64,000 bases of DNA from Ignavibacteria bacterium (GTDB taxonomy: Bacteria > Bacteroidota > Ignavibacteria > Kapaibacteriales > UBA2268), in NCBI GenBank assembly GCA_016844745.1, contig JAERMQ010000038.1, forward strand, positions 1 through 64,000. The letters are read 5' to 3'. Below are positions 47,554 to 56,469 of the stretch, piece by piece. Position numbers and translations under genes: made by a program. The first letter of the stretch is position 1. Each line of letters opens with the position of its first letter. Under the pieces are notes generated by a model. The model had not been told where the DNA came from. It worked only from the letters and a program-made list of their open reading frames with translations, and ran no database searches.

Positions 47554-49272
47554 ATGAAAAAAGCGCAAATTCTATTATTGCTGCTGATTGCGGCAATATT
47601 ATGGCTTTCTCCCGTTACAAGCCATTCGCAAAATGTTAACGGAAGCGAAATTATAGCAAGGGTAACCCTGAATCCGCCTCATCCCAAACTGAAAGTCTGT
47701 GTTTATGAGCAGGCTGTTAATCAGGCGGGAGACCAGATTTTCGAAAAAGCGCCTAATCCCGATGCCGAAATTCAAATTTCCGACGAATTCGGCAATTCGA
47801 TGCGATTCCTTGCCGACGAAACTGTTACTTTGAAACCTAATTCAAAGTACAACATTCGTCCCTTTATGCTGGCTGGTACTAAAGCATGTCGTGCCCTCTA
47901 TCCTCAGGAATATTCCATTGAGACTGGTGACCTGGCTTTCGGTGATAATATTATTAGTCGGGAATTCCACATGGAGTGCAATTTCGAAGCCGATTCTCTT
48001 GCTATCCCGTTTGATAATTTTATTACAGGCTATTGGTATCCAATGACTAAAACGAATTTTAAAGATTATCTATATAGACTGAATGGTACTTACTTTACCA
48101 ACGTTCCTTTTGTGAACATGAATTTTTCGGATTCGCAGGCAGTCTCACGGATAGAAAATAATTTTGAAAAGATATATGAACATATCTCCGGTTTGGTTGC
48201 AAAGCATAAGGAATGTCTCGAACGAAAAAATAATAAAATGAGGATAACACTTATAGGATATACCGACCGAAGAATGTTGAAAACATATAAAAATGGTGAA
48301 AATATAGCTCCTATCTATCCTGATGAACCTGTTGTATGCGCAACCTCGAAAATCAATCAAGGTGAGCTATTAAGCGATGCCCAGGGAGGTAATATCAAAT
48401 TATCGAAATTGAGGGCTTATTTTTCGGGTGTTACAATACATAAAGATATGCTTGCCCTGAATCCAATTTATGCTAATTTAAAAGAGAGGGATATTATATA
48501 TTTTGAATGTGACGGTTATGGTGTTGCCCCGAATGCAAAAGTTGGAGACGACCCGAATAGCCGGCGAGTGGATATTTTCATCGATGTCGGCAACGATTCA
48601 TGGTTAAAGAAAAATGTAAGAACGAAACCTAATGTTATTAATTATGCTAAAAGCGAGAAGGCAGTGACGGAGAAGAGTCTTCCGGTGATGGAAGACCAGT
48701 TACTACCTGAATCCGTAAGAGTTTTGGAGAAAAATTGCGACTGCCATCAGGTTGAATTCACATTTGCCGATAACGAAAAAGCTGCATTGGCGAGCTACGT
48801 TCTCGAGATGTTCGCTACGGATAAAATGAGGGCTATGAACAGAGTTTCATTCGGAATCGATATTGATTCTTCAAGAGGTAGCAAAATCTATAACCTGACT
48901 ACAAGTTGTATAAGGAATAAGCAAGATGCAGAATCATACTCTAACGAAACTTCAGCATCAATTAAAAAGGCATTAAATATTTTAAACGTAATAAAGCCCA
49001 GGTTACAGGCAAAATCGACATCCTATTCAATCAGTTTCGGAGCTTACCGGGTAAAGGACAATGCTGTGAACTTAAAGAATATGCTGGAACAGAGTAATAT
49101 TCCCAATGTTAAAATAATAGAATCACCTGCACCGGACGGTACCAAGTACTATCGAATCAGGGCAGGGAATTTCTATCACCGTGATGAAGCCGGCAATGCT
49201 ATGAAAAATTACGTTGAAATATTGAAAACGATTAAATTAAAGGCTTTCGTTCAAATTGCAAGCGAGAGTTAA
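47554..49272 (+). CDS. Exported protein with OmpA-like region and C-terminal SPOR domain
   Basis: 572 residues with a signal peptide (MKKAQILLLLLIAAILWLSP, cleavage near 'SHSQN'). Residues ~30-130 look like a beta domain ('EIQISDEFGNSMRFLADETV'). The middle has OmpA-like pieces, 'MRITLIGYTDRRM' and 'PNSRRVDIFIDV', with a long insert between, so peptidoglycan binding is plausible but degenerate. The last ~85 residues ('SYSISFGAYRVKDNAVNLKN', 'YYRIRAGNF') fit a SPOR domain, which binds denuded glycan strands. Inferred site: periplasm, anchored to the cell wall. It stands alone before a long gene-poor region and may belong with the envelope genes downstream. Confidence 0.75.
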   Translation: MKKAQILLLLLIAAILWLSPVTSHSQNVNGSEIIARVTLNPPHPKLKVCVYEQAVNQAGDQIFEKAPNPDAEIQISDEFGNSMRFLADETVTLKPNSKYNIRPFMLAGTKACRALYPQEYSIETGDLAFGDNIISREFHMECNFEADSLAIPFDNFITGYWYPMTKTNFKDYLYRLNGTYFTNVPFVNMNFSDSQAVSRIENNFEKIYEHISGLVAKHKECLERKNNKMRITLIGYTDRRMLKTYKNGENIAPIYPDEPVVCATSKINQGELLSDAQGGNIKLSKLRAYFSGVTIHKDMLALNPIYANLKERDIIYFECDGYGVAPNAKVGDDPNSRRVDIFIDVGNDSWLKKNVRTKPNVINYAKSEKAVTEKSLPVMEDQLLPESVRVLEKNCDCHQVEFTFADNEKAALASYVLEMFATDKMRAMNRVSFGIDIDSSRGSKIYNLTTSCIRNKQDAESYSNETSASIKKALNILNVIKPRLQAKSTSYSISFGAYRVKDNAVNLKNMLEQSNIPNVKIIESPAPDGTKYYRIRAGNFYHRDEAGNAMKNYVEILKTIKLKAFVQIASES

Positions 49273-49392
49273 TAGCTAATATTTTTGAATTAAGATTAGA
49301 GTAGGGAAAAAAAAGAGAAGATTGATACTTTATGAAATTCCGTAAGTGAATCGGAATTGCAATATAGACTAATGTAATGTCAAGTATAAATT

Positions 49393-49416
49393 GACAATCA
49401 GGGATGATTGTCCTAC
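49393..49416. repeat. Small GGGA-loop hairpin followed by CTAC
   Basis: GACAATCA-GGGA-TGATTGTC then CTAC. Same layout as 26938-26962 with different, fully paired arms. Confidence 0.7.
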
Positions 49417-49954
49417 TATGAGCATCAAGAAAATAGTAGTTCAATCATCTTGATTGAATTGACAAAGTATTCCTGACATGTAAATAGAAAAAATTCTTGT
49501 AAGAGTAATGTATATATTACTTGAAACAAGTTTTTGTGAACCATGGTATCCCTTAAGGATGCAAAATTGTTCTTTGTAATAATTTTGATTTCTGTGAAAA
49601 GTTAATTTTACTTAAAGTGCTTTTGTGAGAAAGTATTAGAGATTCAATTATTGAATAATTTGACTCCAATACTTAATTTATTCTTTGTCAGAAGTAAAAA
49701 CTTCAACCAGAGTAGAAATTCAAAAATACAATTTGAACCATGAATATTATATTTCATGATGATTTGATTTACGGTACTAAGGTTTGAATGTAGTTCTATG
49801 ATATTTCTATTAAGGATAAATGCAACAAGTAATTGCAATGACTCAGAAATCTGTGAAGCTTGCATGCTGTCATTCTCAACAATGCGAAGAATCATTCTTA
49901 ATTGAGAAGTTACTTTGTTTACTGTTAATGACATGTTAAGACATTTCTTTCCGG

Positions 49955-50006
49955 CTTTGCATCTTAGCGACTTTGCGTGATTTATTACTTCACGAAAGCT
50001 GCAAAG
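49955..50006. repeat. CTTTGCGTGA/TCACG...GCAAAG inverted repeat
   Basis: CTTTGCATCTTAGCGACTTTGCGTGA followed by TCACGAAAGCTGCAAAG, an imperfect hairpin resembling the element at 27033-27137. Confidence 0.5.
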
Positions 50007-50999
50007 AAAAAATGAAAAATTTGTTTTAGAAATAAAATTAAATATAAAATATAAAAATTTATAAATATATGAAAGGGTAGTGTCAAAAAAACGAACTGAA
50101 AAAACGGACTTATGAATTTATTAGGTTGCCAAGTAACCGACGGACTACTCGTTTCGGGCAGCATAATACGCAGGTGAACTGCCTATGAATTGATATTCCT
50201 GTGTGGAGTTGGAATTCAGGCATGAACGCAATAATACCGGTTTGTGGTATTTGGAGTTAGTGTTCGATTCATCTAATTGTATCGAAAATAAACTAAATGT
50301 GTTTATTCCATTATGGCGCTGGCTTAAAATACTAAGAGAAAATAAATCGGTAGAGATTAGTGTATCATTGCCGGATGGTATAACCTGAAGTCATGTAGCT
50401 ATTTTTTGATTTTTTCAAATTCAATGCTGCAAGACAAAAGGAAGGTACCCATAAAACATAGTGAATGACAATCACAGGTAAAATGTGTAAATTAATTACA
50501 TTCACTTGAAGGGATAGAACCCGGCTTTCCGTCAGGTTTGACGAAAATCCGCTTTATCCGGGGGGATGGGAATTAATTACATGGAAGGTAGTACCTGGGA
50601 TGCATTCGACTTGATTATGGCGAGTTGTGGAAAGGTTTGTTATGTAAAAAATACTGACAAATTTCACATTCGTATCATAACCGGAAATTGAAATCTGTAT
50701 AAAGTACGGATTAGGATACAATCATTATAACATATTAACAATTACTGATTTTTTTCAATAATATGAAATAATTTGGAAAAAAGCAGGAAAATATTTGGAA
50801 AGTATTAGGAAATTACTTATAATTGCAGAACTTAAATAATAATCATAAACCGGACTTCAATTGAATTATTTATTCATGCAGTTAAACAATTGTACTTTTT
50901 AAATAAGAAAGAAATTTAAATTATAAAGCAAAGCGGCATAAAGAGAAATAATTAATTTTTCGTGGGGGGAAATTGTTATGAACTTTAACGGAGCAAATA

Positions 51000-52169
51000 A
51001 TGAAGCGCTTTGTTTTATTACCAGCGATAATTATATCGATGGCGCTTATTCTGACAAGCTGCCCGAAGCCGCCCGAACAAACACAGGATGGCGGTCAGCA
51101 GCCGACTACTCAAGCTAAGAAGCAGGATGAACAACCCAAAAGGGTTCTTGATAAACCTTCCACAGATTACTTAGGAAGTATTCAATCCCTGAAAGCATGT
51201 TGCTTTGACAGCCCGACAGTTATGGAGTACCTGAAGAAAGGCGCCGGAATCATCATCGATAATCACTTTTCAGCATTCGATGTAACTCAATTAATAGCCC
51301 ACGCCAAAGAACCGCGACAGGTCTTGGTCGATGCAAAAAACTATAATAATTGGAGCATATCTGACTTTGCAGTCAAAGGCGCACAGATTTTAGTGGATTG
51401 CAAACACTTCTCGGATTTCGAAATCCGGGCATTTATTAAAAATGCAAAAACCAAAGGCGATGTAACAATTAATGCAACCGGTTGTTTCTGTGCAAACGCT
51501 AAGGATTATACCGAAATGGGTGCAAGAATAATCGTTAATAAATTACATCCGCCGTTCAATATTTTAACATATATAGACGTCGGTAAAGAAAGAGTTGAAG
51601 TAGTCGGCGAAGGCTTCCAGAGCAACTGGCTGTTCAATTTCCTCCGTCGTGGAGGCACAATCCGTCTGGATGGCAGCTTCGATGAATACCACGTTTATGA
51701 ATTTGTTAAAGAAGGTCACGAACGTGTAAAGATTCTATCGGACAGATTTTCCCTTAAAAGCCTGAAAACCTATATTGCCGAAGGAGCTAAGGTAATGCTG
51801 TACAAGCATACCGAGAAGGATGGAATTCCTCGTAAATTGAAAAGCTTCGAAACTGCTGAGCTTATTAAAATTAAGCCTGCCAACGTTACCGTTGTTTCGG
51901 ACTCTTATGAAGCTCACGAAATAGCGGAATTTATCAAGCTCGGGGCAAAGGTTATTTTCAAAAGCTGCAACCACAATGTATGTAATATGCAGGCTTTCTT
52001 AGATAAAGTAGAACCGCCACTGAAGCAAACTATAGCCGAAAGGAATAAAGCTTTGAAGCAGAGGAAGAATCAGCCTTGCTATGACAAGTATTACACACCG
52101 GATAGTAAAAAATCGGTTATACCAAGGAAACCAAGCAAGCCTGAAGAACCGAAAGACCCCAATGATTAA
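51000..52169 (+). CDS. Lipoprotein built of ~22-residue beta/alpha tandem repeats
   Basis: 389 residues. Signal peptide with lipobox 'LILTSC' (Cys ~21), then a Pro/Gln-rich linker to ~50. Residues ~55-345 can be cut into about twelve units of 21-24 residues of the form [AG]-x-[IV]-x-[VIL]...[FY]...[DEN]-[IVL]-x-x-[FYL]-[IV]-x-x-G, e.g. 'AQILVDCKHFSDFEIRAFIK' and 'AKVIFKSCNHNVCNMQAFLD'. Each unit predicts a strand plus a helix, i.e. a curved solenoid. I know no named family with this pattern. Leader AACGGAGCAAATA gives a good ribosome-binding site. The C-terminal tail is Lys/Pro-rich. Likely an outer-membrane lipoprotein with a protein- or glycan-binding face. Confidence 0.8.
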   Translation: MKRFVLLPAIIISMALILTSCPKPPEQTQDGGQQPTTQAKKQDEQPKRVLDKPSTDYLGSIQSLKACCFDSPTVMEYLKKGAGIIIDNHFSAFDVTQLIAHAKEPRQVLVDAKNYNNWSISDFAVKGAQILVDCKHFSDFEIRAFIKNAKTKGDVTINATGCFCANAKDYTEMGARIIVNKLHPPFNILTYIDVGKERVEVVGEGFQSNWLFNFLRRGGTIRLDGSFDEYHVYEFVKEGHERVKILSDRFSLKSLKTYIAEGAKVMLYKHTEKDGIPRKLKSFETAELIKIKPANVTVVSDSYEAHEIAEFIKLGAKVIFKSCNHNVCNMQAFLDKVEPPLKQTIAERNKALKQRKNQPCYDKYYTPDSKKSVIPRKPSKPEEPKDPND

Positions 52170-52359
52170 GAGGGGTATTCTTAGCAATACAATGGTTTGC
52201 AAATGAGCCGGTAGGAAAACGGCACGTAGTATTTTGAAATAAACTGCATGGATGCAATTGGGGCGCTCCCCTTCATAAAGGGGGTGTCATGGATGAATTA
52301 CGCCCGACTAAAAGCGAAATTGAATTAATTATATTTATGACTTTTGGGCGATATATAAA

Positions 52360-53136
52360 ATGATATCCAGATTAGCCAATTGCTTTGCCGGTGGCGTAAT
52401 GCACCGGACAATATTTACAATCATCACTTTGAGCGTACTGCTCTTTGCTATTAACACACTCCAGGCTCAAAACAGCAGGACTGAAAACCAGGAATTCATG
52501 GAGGAATCTCCATCAGGTTTCCAGGAAAGGTCTGATACCGTTGTTGTGCCTATCGATTCGGAGTCCTTAAAACCAAACGATACCCTCGTAGTACCTTTAA
52601 ATCCGACTGCTATACCCGGACCAAATTATCCTTCGAAGGAAATAGTATTCGACCATCTCGGTCAATCCGCAACCTTTAAAATAGGGCAGCCGATTATTTT
52701 GCACATGATTAATCTCGACCCGGAGAATACCGATATAGTATCGAAGTTTGATTATTCGACAGGCGAAGTGACGCTTCGTGTTGAAACTCTCTTCGATAAA
52801 GGTGAAATCCGTTTGGATAATCATTGCCAGATAATAAATATCGGTTTGGGGGATATTCCGAAAATCGTTCCGGGTAAAGGAATAGATAAGCAGCAAATAG
52901 TGATTACTCCAAGAATGGATGATGATTGCAGAACCATAGGCTATGAAGTACGCGCTGGTACAATCGAGTCAGGATGCGTCAAAGGCAGACCCAATTATTG
53001 GCGGCTCCAGAATTGCCGTAAATTCGGAATTCCGGAAGTGTCCAAAATAAAGACTAAACCTCGCCCGATAAGTAGTAAAAAGCCGAAGCAGAACGATGAA
53101 CCGAAAGATTGGTTCTATTCAATACCATTTGATTAA
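52360..53136 (+). CDS. Secreted hypothetical protein, small beta-rich
   Basis: 258 residues. The tracked start at 52360 has 13 extra residues; the in-frame ATG at 52399 ('MHRTIFTIITLSVLLFAIN') gives a standard signal peptide with cleavage near 'LQAQN' and may be the true start. The mature protein is acidic and Pro-rich at first, then beta-like ('ATFKIGQPIILHMINLDPEN', 'GEVTLRVETLFDKGEIRL'), with four cysteines ('NHCQIIN', 'DDCRTIGY', 'SGCVKGR', 'LQNCRKF') that could form disulfides, and a Lys-rich tail. I do not recognise it. It is followed by a barrel-like gene after 16 bases, so the two probably function together. Confidence 0.7.
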   Translation: MISRLANCFAGGVMHRTIFTIITLSVLLFAINTLQAQNSRTENQEFMEESPSGFQERSDTVVVPIDSESLKPNDTLVVPLNPTAIPGPNYPSKEIVFDHLGQSATFKIGQPIILHMINLDPENTDIVSKFDYSTGEVTLRVETLFDKGEIRLDNHCQIINIGLGDIPKIVPGKGIDKQQIVITPRMDDDCRTIGYEVRAGTIESGCVKGRPNYWRLQNCRKFGIPEVSKIKTKPRPISSKKPKQNDEPKDWFYSIPFD

Positions 53137-53152
53137 TTATTCGGTGAATAAA

Positions 53153-54190
53153 ATGCATTTTTTTAGTGTATATATCTATAAAATATTAGGGCGGCTCGCT
53201 GCGCTTGCAGGAATCCTGATGATTACTGTTTGCGTTGCCCAAAGCCAGCAGATACTTCTGCCGGTATATATCGAACCGCCTTGTCCGGAAGATACTTTGG
53301 CTAAGCGATATAATGTTCGATTCGAAACCGACGAACCGGAGTGGAAAATCCAACCGAAATCCATCAGGTTCGAAAATCCGAATCACTTTGAAATTACCGA
53401 AATAACAATTCCGGATTGGATTGAGGTATTGGAAAAATCCAACGAAGGACTTGTGATACAGCCAAAAACACCGGTTGATTTTACCAAAGCGGAAGATTCA
53501 ATTATTGTTAGGGTAAAACTCAAACCGGACTGCATAAGAAGCCTGGCAATCATCAAAGTCATTTTCGTTAATCAGACCTATGCAAGAGTGCGGTTTCTGG
53601 GAAAAATGGAAGTTGGACCCTCATTCAATATACTGACCTATTCTGAAAGAAACCAGTTCTACTTTGAGAAATATAAGGAGCAAACCTATATCGGCTTTGT
53701 AGCCGGATTGGAATTGGTCGAGTTCAAAACCTCTCCAGCTCTCAAGAACTTTGCATTGAGTATGGGTTTGAATTTCAGATACTCCCCGATAGAAAGCGAA
53801 ATCACTGATAAGACAACCAATGGAAAAAATACTCCGGTTGAATCTACACAGGATATAACTTTCTATTGCAAGGGCAGCCTGCCTCTTTCCATAATGAATG
53901 AAAAGTTAAAACTTATCGACTTTACTGCTTACTTTTCGCTTCCGTTTCTTAATTTATTAGGAGATATAAGCGCAAGCACCAAAAGCGATTTGGTTAACGA
54001 CATGATAACATATAATTTTTATTGGGGCGCCGGACTATGCTTTCATCTTTCGAATAATTTACTTCTCGAAGGCAGGGCATTATGGACTACAATGCGCTCA
54101 GACAGAAGCAGCGGCTTGTTTAACTGGTCGATAAATTTCAACCAGGTCAAAACAGAGCTTACGCTTTCTTTAATTAATCCGTGGTGGTAG
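53153..54190 (+). CDS. Exported protein with N-terminal beta domain and probable outer-membrane barrel
   Basis: 345 residues from ATG 53153; the ORF track begins at 53096, overlapping the upstream gene, but 'MHFFSVYIYKILGRLAALAG' gives a better signal sequence and 16-base spacing. Residues ~30-150 form a domain ('KRYNVRFETDEPEWKIQPKS', 'DSIIVRVKLKPDCIRS') with a conserved-looking Cys-Pro start ('EPPCPEDTLAK'). The C-terminal ~190 residues have alternating hydrophobic strands ('YIGFVAGLELVEF', 'YNFYWGAGLCFHLSNNLLLEGRALW') and end in aromatic residues ('NPWW'), as outer-membrane barrels do. No family is recognised. It sits between the four-cysteine secreted protein and the OmpA/PD40 gene. Confidence 0.7.
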   Translation: MHFFSVYIYKILGRLAALAGILMITVCVAQSQQILLPVYIEPPCPEDTLAKRYNVRFETDEPEWKIQPKSIRFENPNHFEITEITIPDWIEVLEKSNEGLVIQPKTPVDFTKAEDSIIVRVKLKPDCIRSLAIIKVIFVNQTYARVRFLGKMEVGPSFNILTYSERNQFYFEKYKEQTYIGFVAGLELVEFKTSPALKNFALSMGLNFRYSPIESEITDKTTNGKNTPVESTQDITFYCKGSLPLSIMNEKLKLIDFTAYFSLPFLNLLGDISASTKSDLVNDMITYNFYWGAGLCFHLSNNLLLEGRALWTTMRSDRSSGLFNWSINFNQVKTELTLSLINPWW

Positions 54191-54271
54191 GGATGTTTGT
54201 GAAAAACAAGAACAAATATTTCATTAACCAAGGATTAAATTTTCATTTAATTATAAAATTTGGTGGAAATT

Positions 54272-56209
54272 ATGCTTGAGAATAAATCTGATTTACGTGT
54301 ACAAAAAAATAGAAATATTCGAATTATTCCATATATTTCGAATATAGACGGCAAAAATAGATATCTTTTAAGTGATGCTGAAATATTATTTAAGCCGTTA
54401 GAAAAAAAGAAAACTATCATAGTTAGGTCTGGTAAGAAATTTCTTATGGGTGATGCTGATTTTCTGTTCAGGGATAATCTTGGGAAAGCACGGCAAACCC
54501 GAACAGTAGCTCATGTTAATAATTCGGATAAAATCGAAAAATCTACTGAGGCTGTTAAGGTAACCTCTCAATATAAAAAAGTAGCAAATGGTTTTTCTGC
54601 ATTTGCCACTCTTAGTGGTCCATTAAAGGATACCATAACAAAATCCTCGATGGTTAAGGTTCTGAAAGCACTTGCAATAATTTTCTTAATTAGCATAGCT
54701 TCATGTAATCTTTCAGGGCAGAATGTGATGGCAAATAATTCGGGCAGTTCGTCATTCGATAGCCGCTTTGCACCTTATTATGAAGCAACAGACGGTAAGC
54801 TGTTCTGGACGAGTCCTGTGCCAAGGGAAAGAAATAAATACATTACTTACTCGGCAGAGGCTTCTTCGGATAATTTATTGAAATTAAACAGCCAACCTGA
54901 GAAAGTTGAAATATCCGGTTTTGGGAAACAAATTCAATCAATAGGCTCAATCAAGGCTTCTTCCGATGGCATGAAAATCGTCGGAGCAGCTACAACGATT
55001 GAGCCTGCGGGTGATTCTACCTGGATGATATTTATTGCCGAGCGACAACAAAAGGATTATACTTTTAAGAAAATGATTTATTCCGGTAAGTCTTGGGCTT
55101 CGCATCCCTGCTTTGGTTCGAAGGATACAGTGGTGTATTTTTCGCTTTTGGAAGATACCAAAACCAATGCGGATATTGTATTCTCGAAATCAAATCGTCT
55201 GGGGGATTGGTCGGCGCCAAGCAAGCTTACAACCCGGATTAACACTCCCTACAATGAGATTTCCCCGTATTACTACGAAGGAAATAATGAAAAAATTTTA
55301 TATTTTGCCTCCGACAGAACGCTTGGCAGCGGAGGCTTTGATTTATATGAATCTTCTTTTGATACGGAAGATAAGGAATGGTCTTATCCGAAGCCGATGA
55401 GTTCTCTGAATTCAGCTTCGGATGATGCTTTTCCTGCAATTGCATTCAACGAAAAAGGAGGAAGTTCTGTTCTTTTTGCTTCAACCCGGGATAACGGCAA
55501 TGACTGGAAGCTTTATCAAGGGAAGATTAATATCGAAAAAGAAAAACCTAAGACTTTGGTTTTGAAAGTTATAGTTTTCAAATGTGTTGGCGTTCGAAAA
55601 ACAGAACCTTATCAAATGGCTAATGTACGGGTGCGACAAGTGGAAAGCTTCCGGAATTTAGCAAACCAAACTACCGATGTTAGGGGAGAAACTTTCTTCA
55701 GGTTAAATAATGAGGGACAATTTTTTATTGAAGCTTCCGCTATAGGCAAAGCAGTTGACTCCAAGCAAATCACAATAACTAAACAGGATTTAATCATTGG
55801 TTCGCCCATTACAGTCGAGCTTTGCCTTGAAAAAGATGAAACTATGATAAGGGATACCGTTCTCTTTGCTTTCGGGAAAAGTGATTTACACTTGTCGAAT
55901 GATTTTTATTTAACAACGAACCGGATAAACGAATACTTGAAGGATAATCCGGATAACAGAATAATAATCGAGGGACATACTGATAAAATCGGTTCTGATG
56001 AATATAATATGAAGCTATCGCAGGACAGAGCCGAAGCTGTACGGAATCAAATATTATCCAAATATGGCATTTCTCCTTTGTTAATCAAAGCAGAAGGGCG
56101 CGGAAAGAGCAAACCATTAGTTGATTGCACGAACCGGTATGATTGCAGTCCTAACCGCCGGGTACAAATAATTTATACGAGCAGGAACTATCAAAACTGG
56201 AACAAGTAA
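54272..56209 (+). CDS. PorE-like envelope protein: PD40 repeats, CRD-like domain and OmpA peptidoglycan-binding domain
   Basis: 645 residues from ATG 54272 (the track's TTG at 54260 adds four). Residues ~1-125 are soluble-looking with a duplicated motif ('LLSDAEILFKPLEK', 'LMGDADFLFRDNLG'). A hydrophobic signal with lipobox then appears ('LAIIFLISIASC'), so either the protein has an unusual N-terminal extension or translation really starts at ATG 54650 ('MVKVLKALAII'), giving a normal lipoprotein. Next come PD40/WD40-like blades ('RFAPYYEATDGKLFWTS', 'NEKILYFASDRTLGSGGFDLYE'), a carboxypeptidase-regulatory-like domain, and OmpA ('IIIEGHTDKIGSDEYNMKLS', 'NRRVQIIY'). PorE, the peptidoglycan anchor of T9SS, has this order plus TPRs, which are absent here. 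A heptamer array follows within 4 bases of the stop. Confidence 0.82.
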   Translation: MLENKSDLRVQKNRNIRIIPYISNIDGKNRYLLSDAEILFKPLEKKKTIIVRSGKKFLMGDADFLFRDNLGKARQTRTVAHVNNSDKIEKSTEAVKVTSQYKKVANGFSAFATLSGPLKDTITKSSMVKVLKALAIIFLISIASCNLSGQNVMANNSGSSSFDSRFAPYYEATDGKLFWTSPVPRERNKYITYSAEASSDNLLKLNSQPEKVEISGFGKQIQSIGSIKASSDGMKIVGAATTIEPAGDSTWMIFIAERQQKDYTFKKMIYSGKSWASHPCFGSKDTVVYFSLLEDTKTNADIVFSKSNRLGDWSAPSKLTTRINTPYNEISPYYYEGNNEKILYFASDRTLGSGGFDLYESSFDTEDKEWSYPKPMSSLNSASDDAFPAIAFNEKGGSSVLFASTRDNGNDWKLYQGKINIEKEKPKTLVLKVIVFKCVGVRKTEPYQMANVRVRQVESFRNLANQTTDVRGETFFRLNNEGQFFIEASAIGKAVDSKQITITKQDLIIGSPITVELCLEKDETMIRDTVLFAFGKSDLHLSNDFYLTTNRINEYLKDNPDNRIIIEGHTDKIGSDEYNMKLSQDRAEAVRNQILSKYGISPLLIKAEGRGKSKPLVDCTNRYDCSPNRRVQIIYTSRNYQNWNK

Positions 56210-56212
56210 TTT

Positions 56213-56268
56213 TAATGGTCAATGGTTAATGGTTAATGGTTAATGGTTAATGGTTAATGGTTAATGTT
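56213..56268 (+). repeat. Heptamer array after the OmpA/PD40 gene
   Basis: About seven TTAATGG units, one TCAATGG, starting 4 bases after the stop. Confidence 0.93.
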
Positions 56269-56310
56269 AAAAATAAATGTTAGAAGTATTATGTTGAAAT
56301 TTGAAAAATA

Positions 56311-56342
56311 TTTTCACTCTGGGTGTAGCGAAGTATCAGAAT
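56311..56342. repeat. Possible decayed GTCATTC...GAATCC-type element
   Basis: TTTTCACTCTGGGTGTAGCG followed by AAGTATCAGA looks like one arm of the GTCATTCTGA...GCGAAG family, without a matching second arm. Confidence 0.3.
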
Positions 56343-56383
56343 TAAGTGTATATATAAAATTGATGGTTTTTCGTTTCGCTCAA

Positions 56384-56419
56384 TTTGATAAAAAATATTT
56401 TTAATGATAGATAAATTTG
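56384..56419 (+). promoter_or_regulatory. Promoter candidate for the fibre-like gene
   Basis: TTTG at 56384-56387 and TAAATTTG at 56412-56419 fit the two Bacteroidota boxes, but the 24-base spacer is longer than the usual 19-21. Confidence 0.3.
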
Positions 56420-56469
56420 AAAAAAATGAATAAAATAACAAATAATAAATATTCATCGAGGATACCGTC

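Larger units (their letters stand above)
49273..50999. other. 1.7 kb gene-poor region
   Basis: The longest stretch without a convincing gene. It contains the GGGA hairpin, the CTTTGCG inverted repeat, a lone GGGTAGTGTCAAAAAAACGA sequence at 50075 that looks like an insertion-sequence end without a partner, and two small ORFs (49644-49934 minus, 96 aa; 50203-50388 plus, 61 aa) lacking family features. Around 50511-50600 the composition becomes G-rich with small hairpins (CGTCA/TGACG). It could be a decayed gene or mobile element, or an uncharacterised RNA locus. Confidence 0.5.

Noticed and set aside
49644-49934. 96-residue minus-strand ORF
   Set aside because: A GGAAAG motif precedes the start, but composition is what AT-rich noncoding DNA gives and no domain is visible; described only in the gap entry.
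50075-50100. GGGTAGTGTCAAAAAAACGA as an insertion-sequence terminal repeat
   Set aside because: No inverted partner or transposase within the window, so not listed as a mobile element.
50203-50388. 61-residue plus-strand ORF starting at GTG
   Set aside because: Reads somewhat protein-like, but there is a stop just upstream, no good start signal and no family; may be a gene relic.
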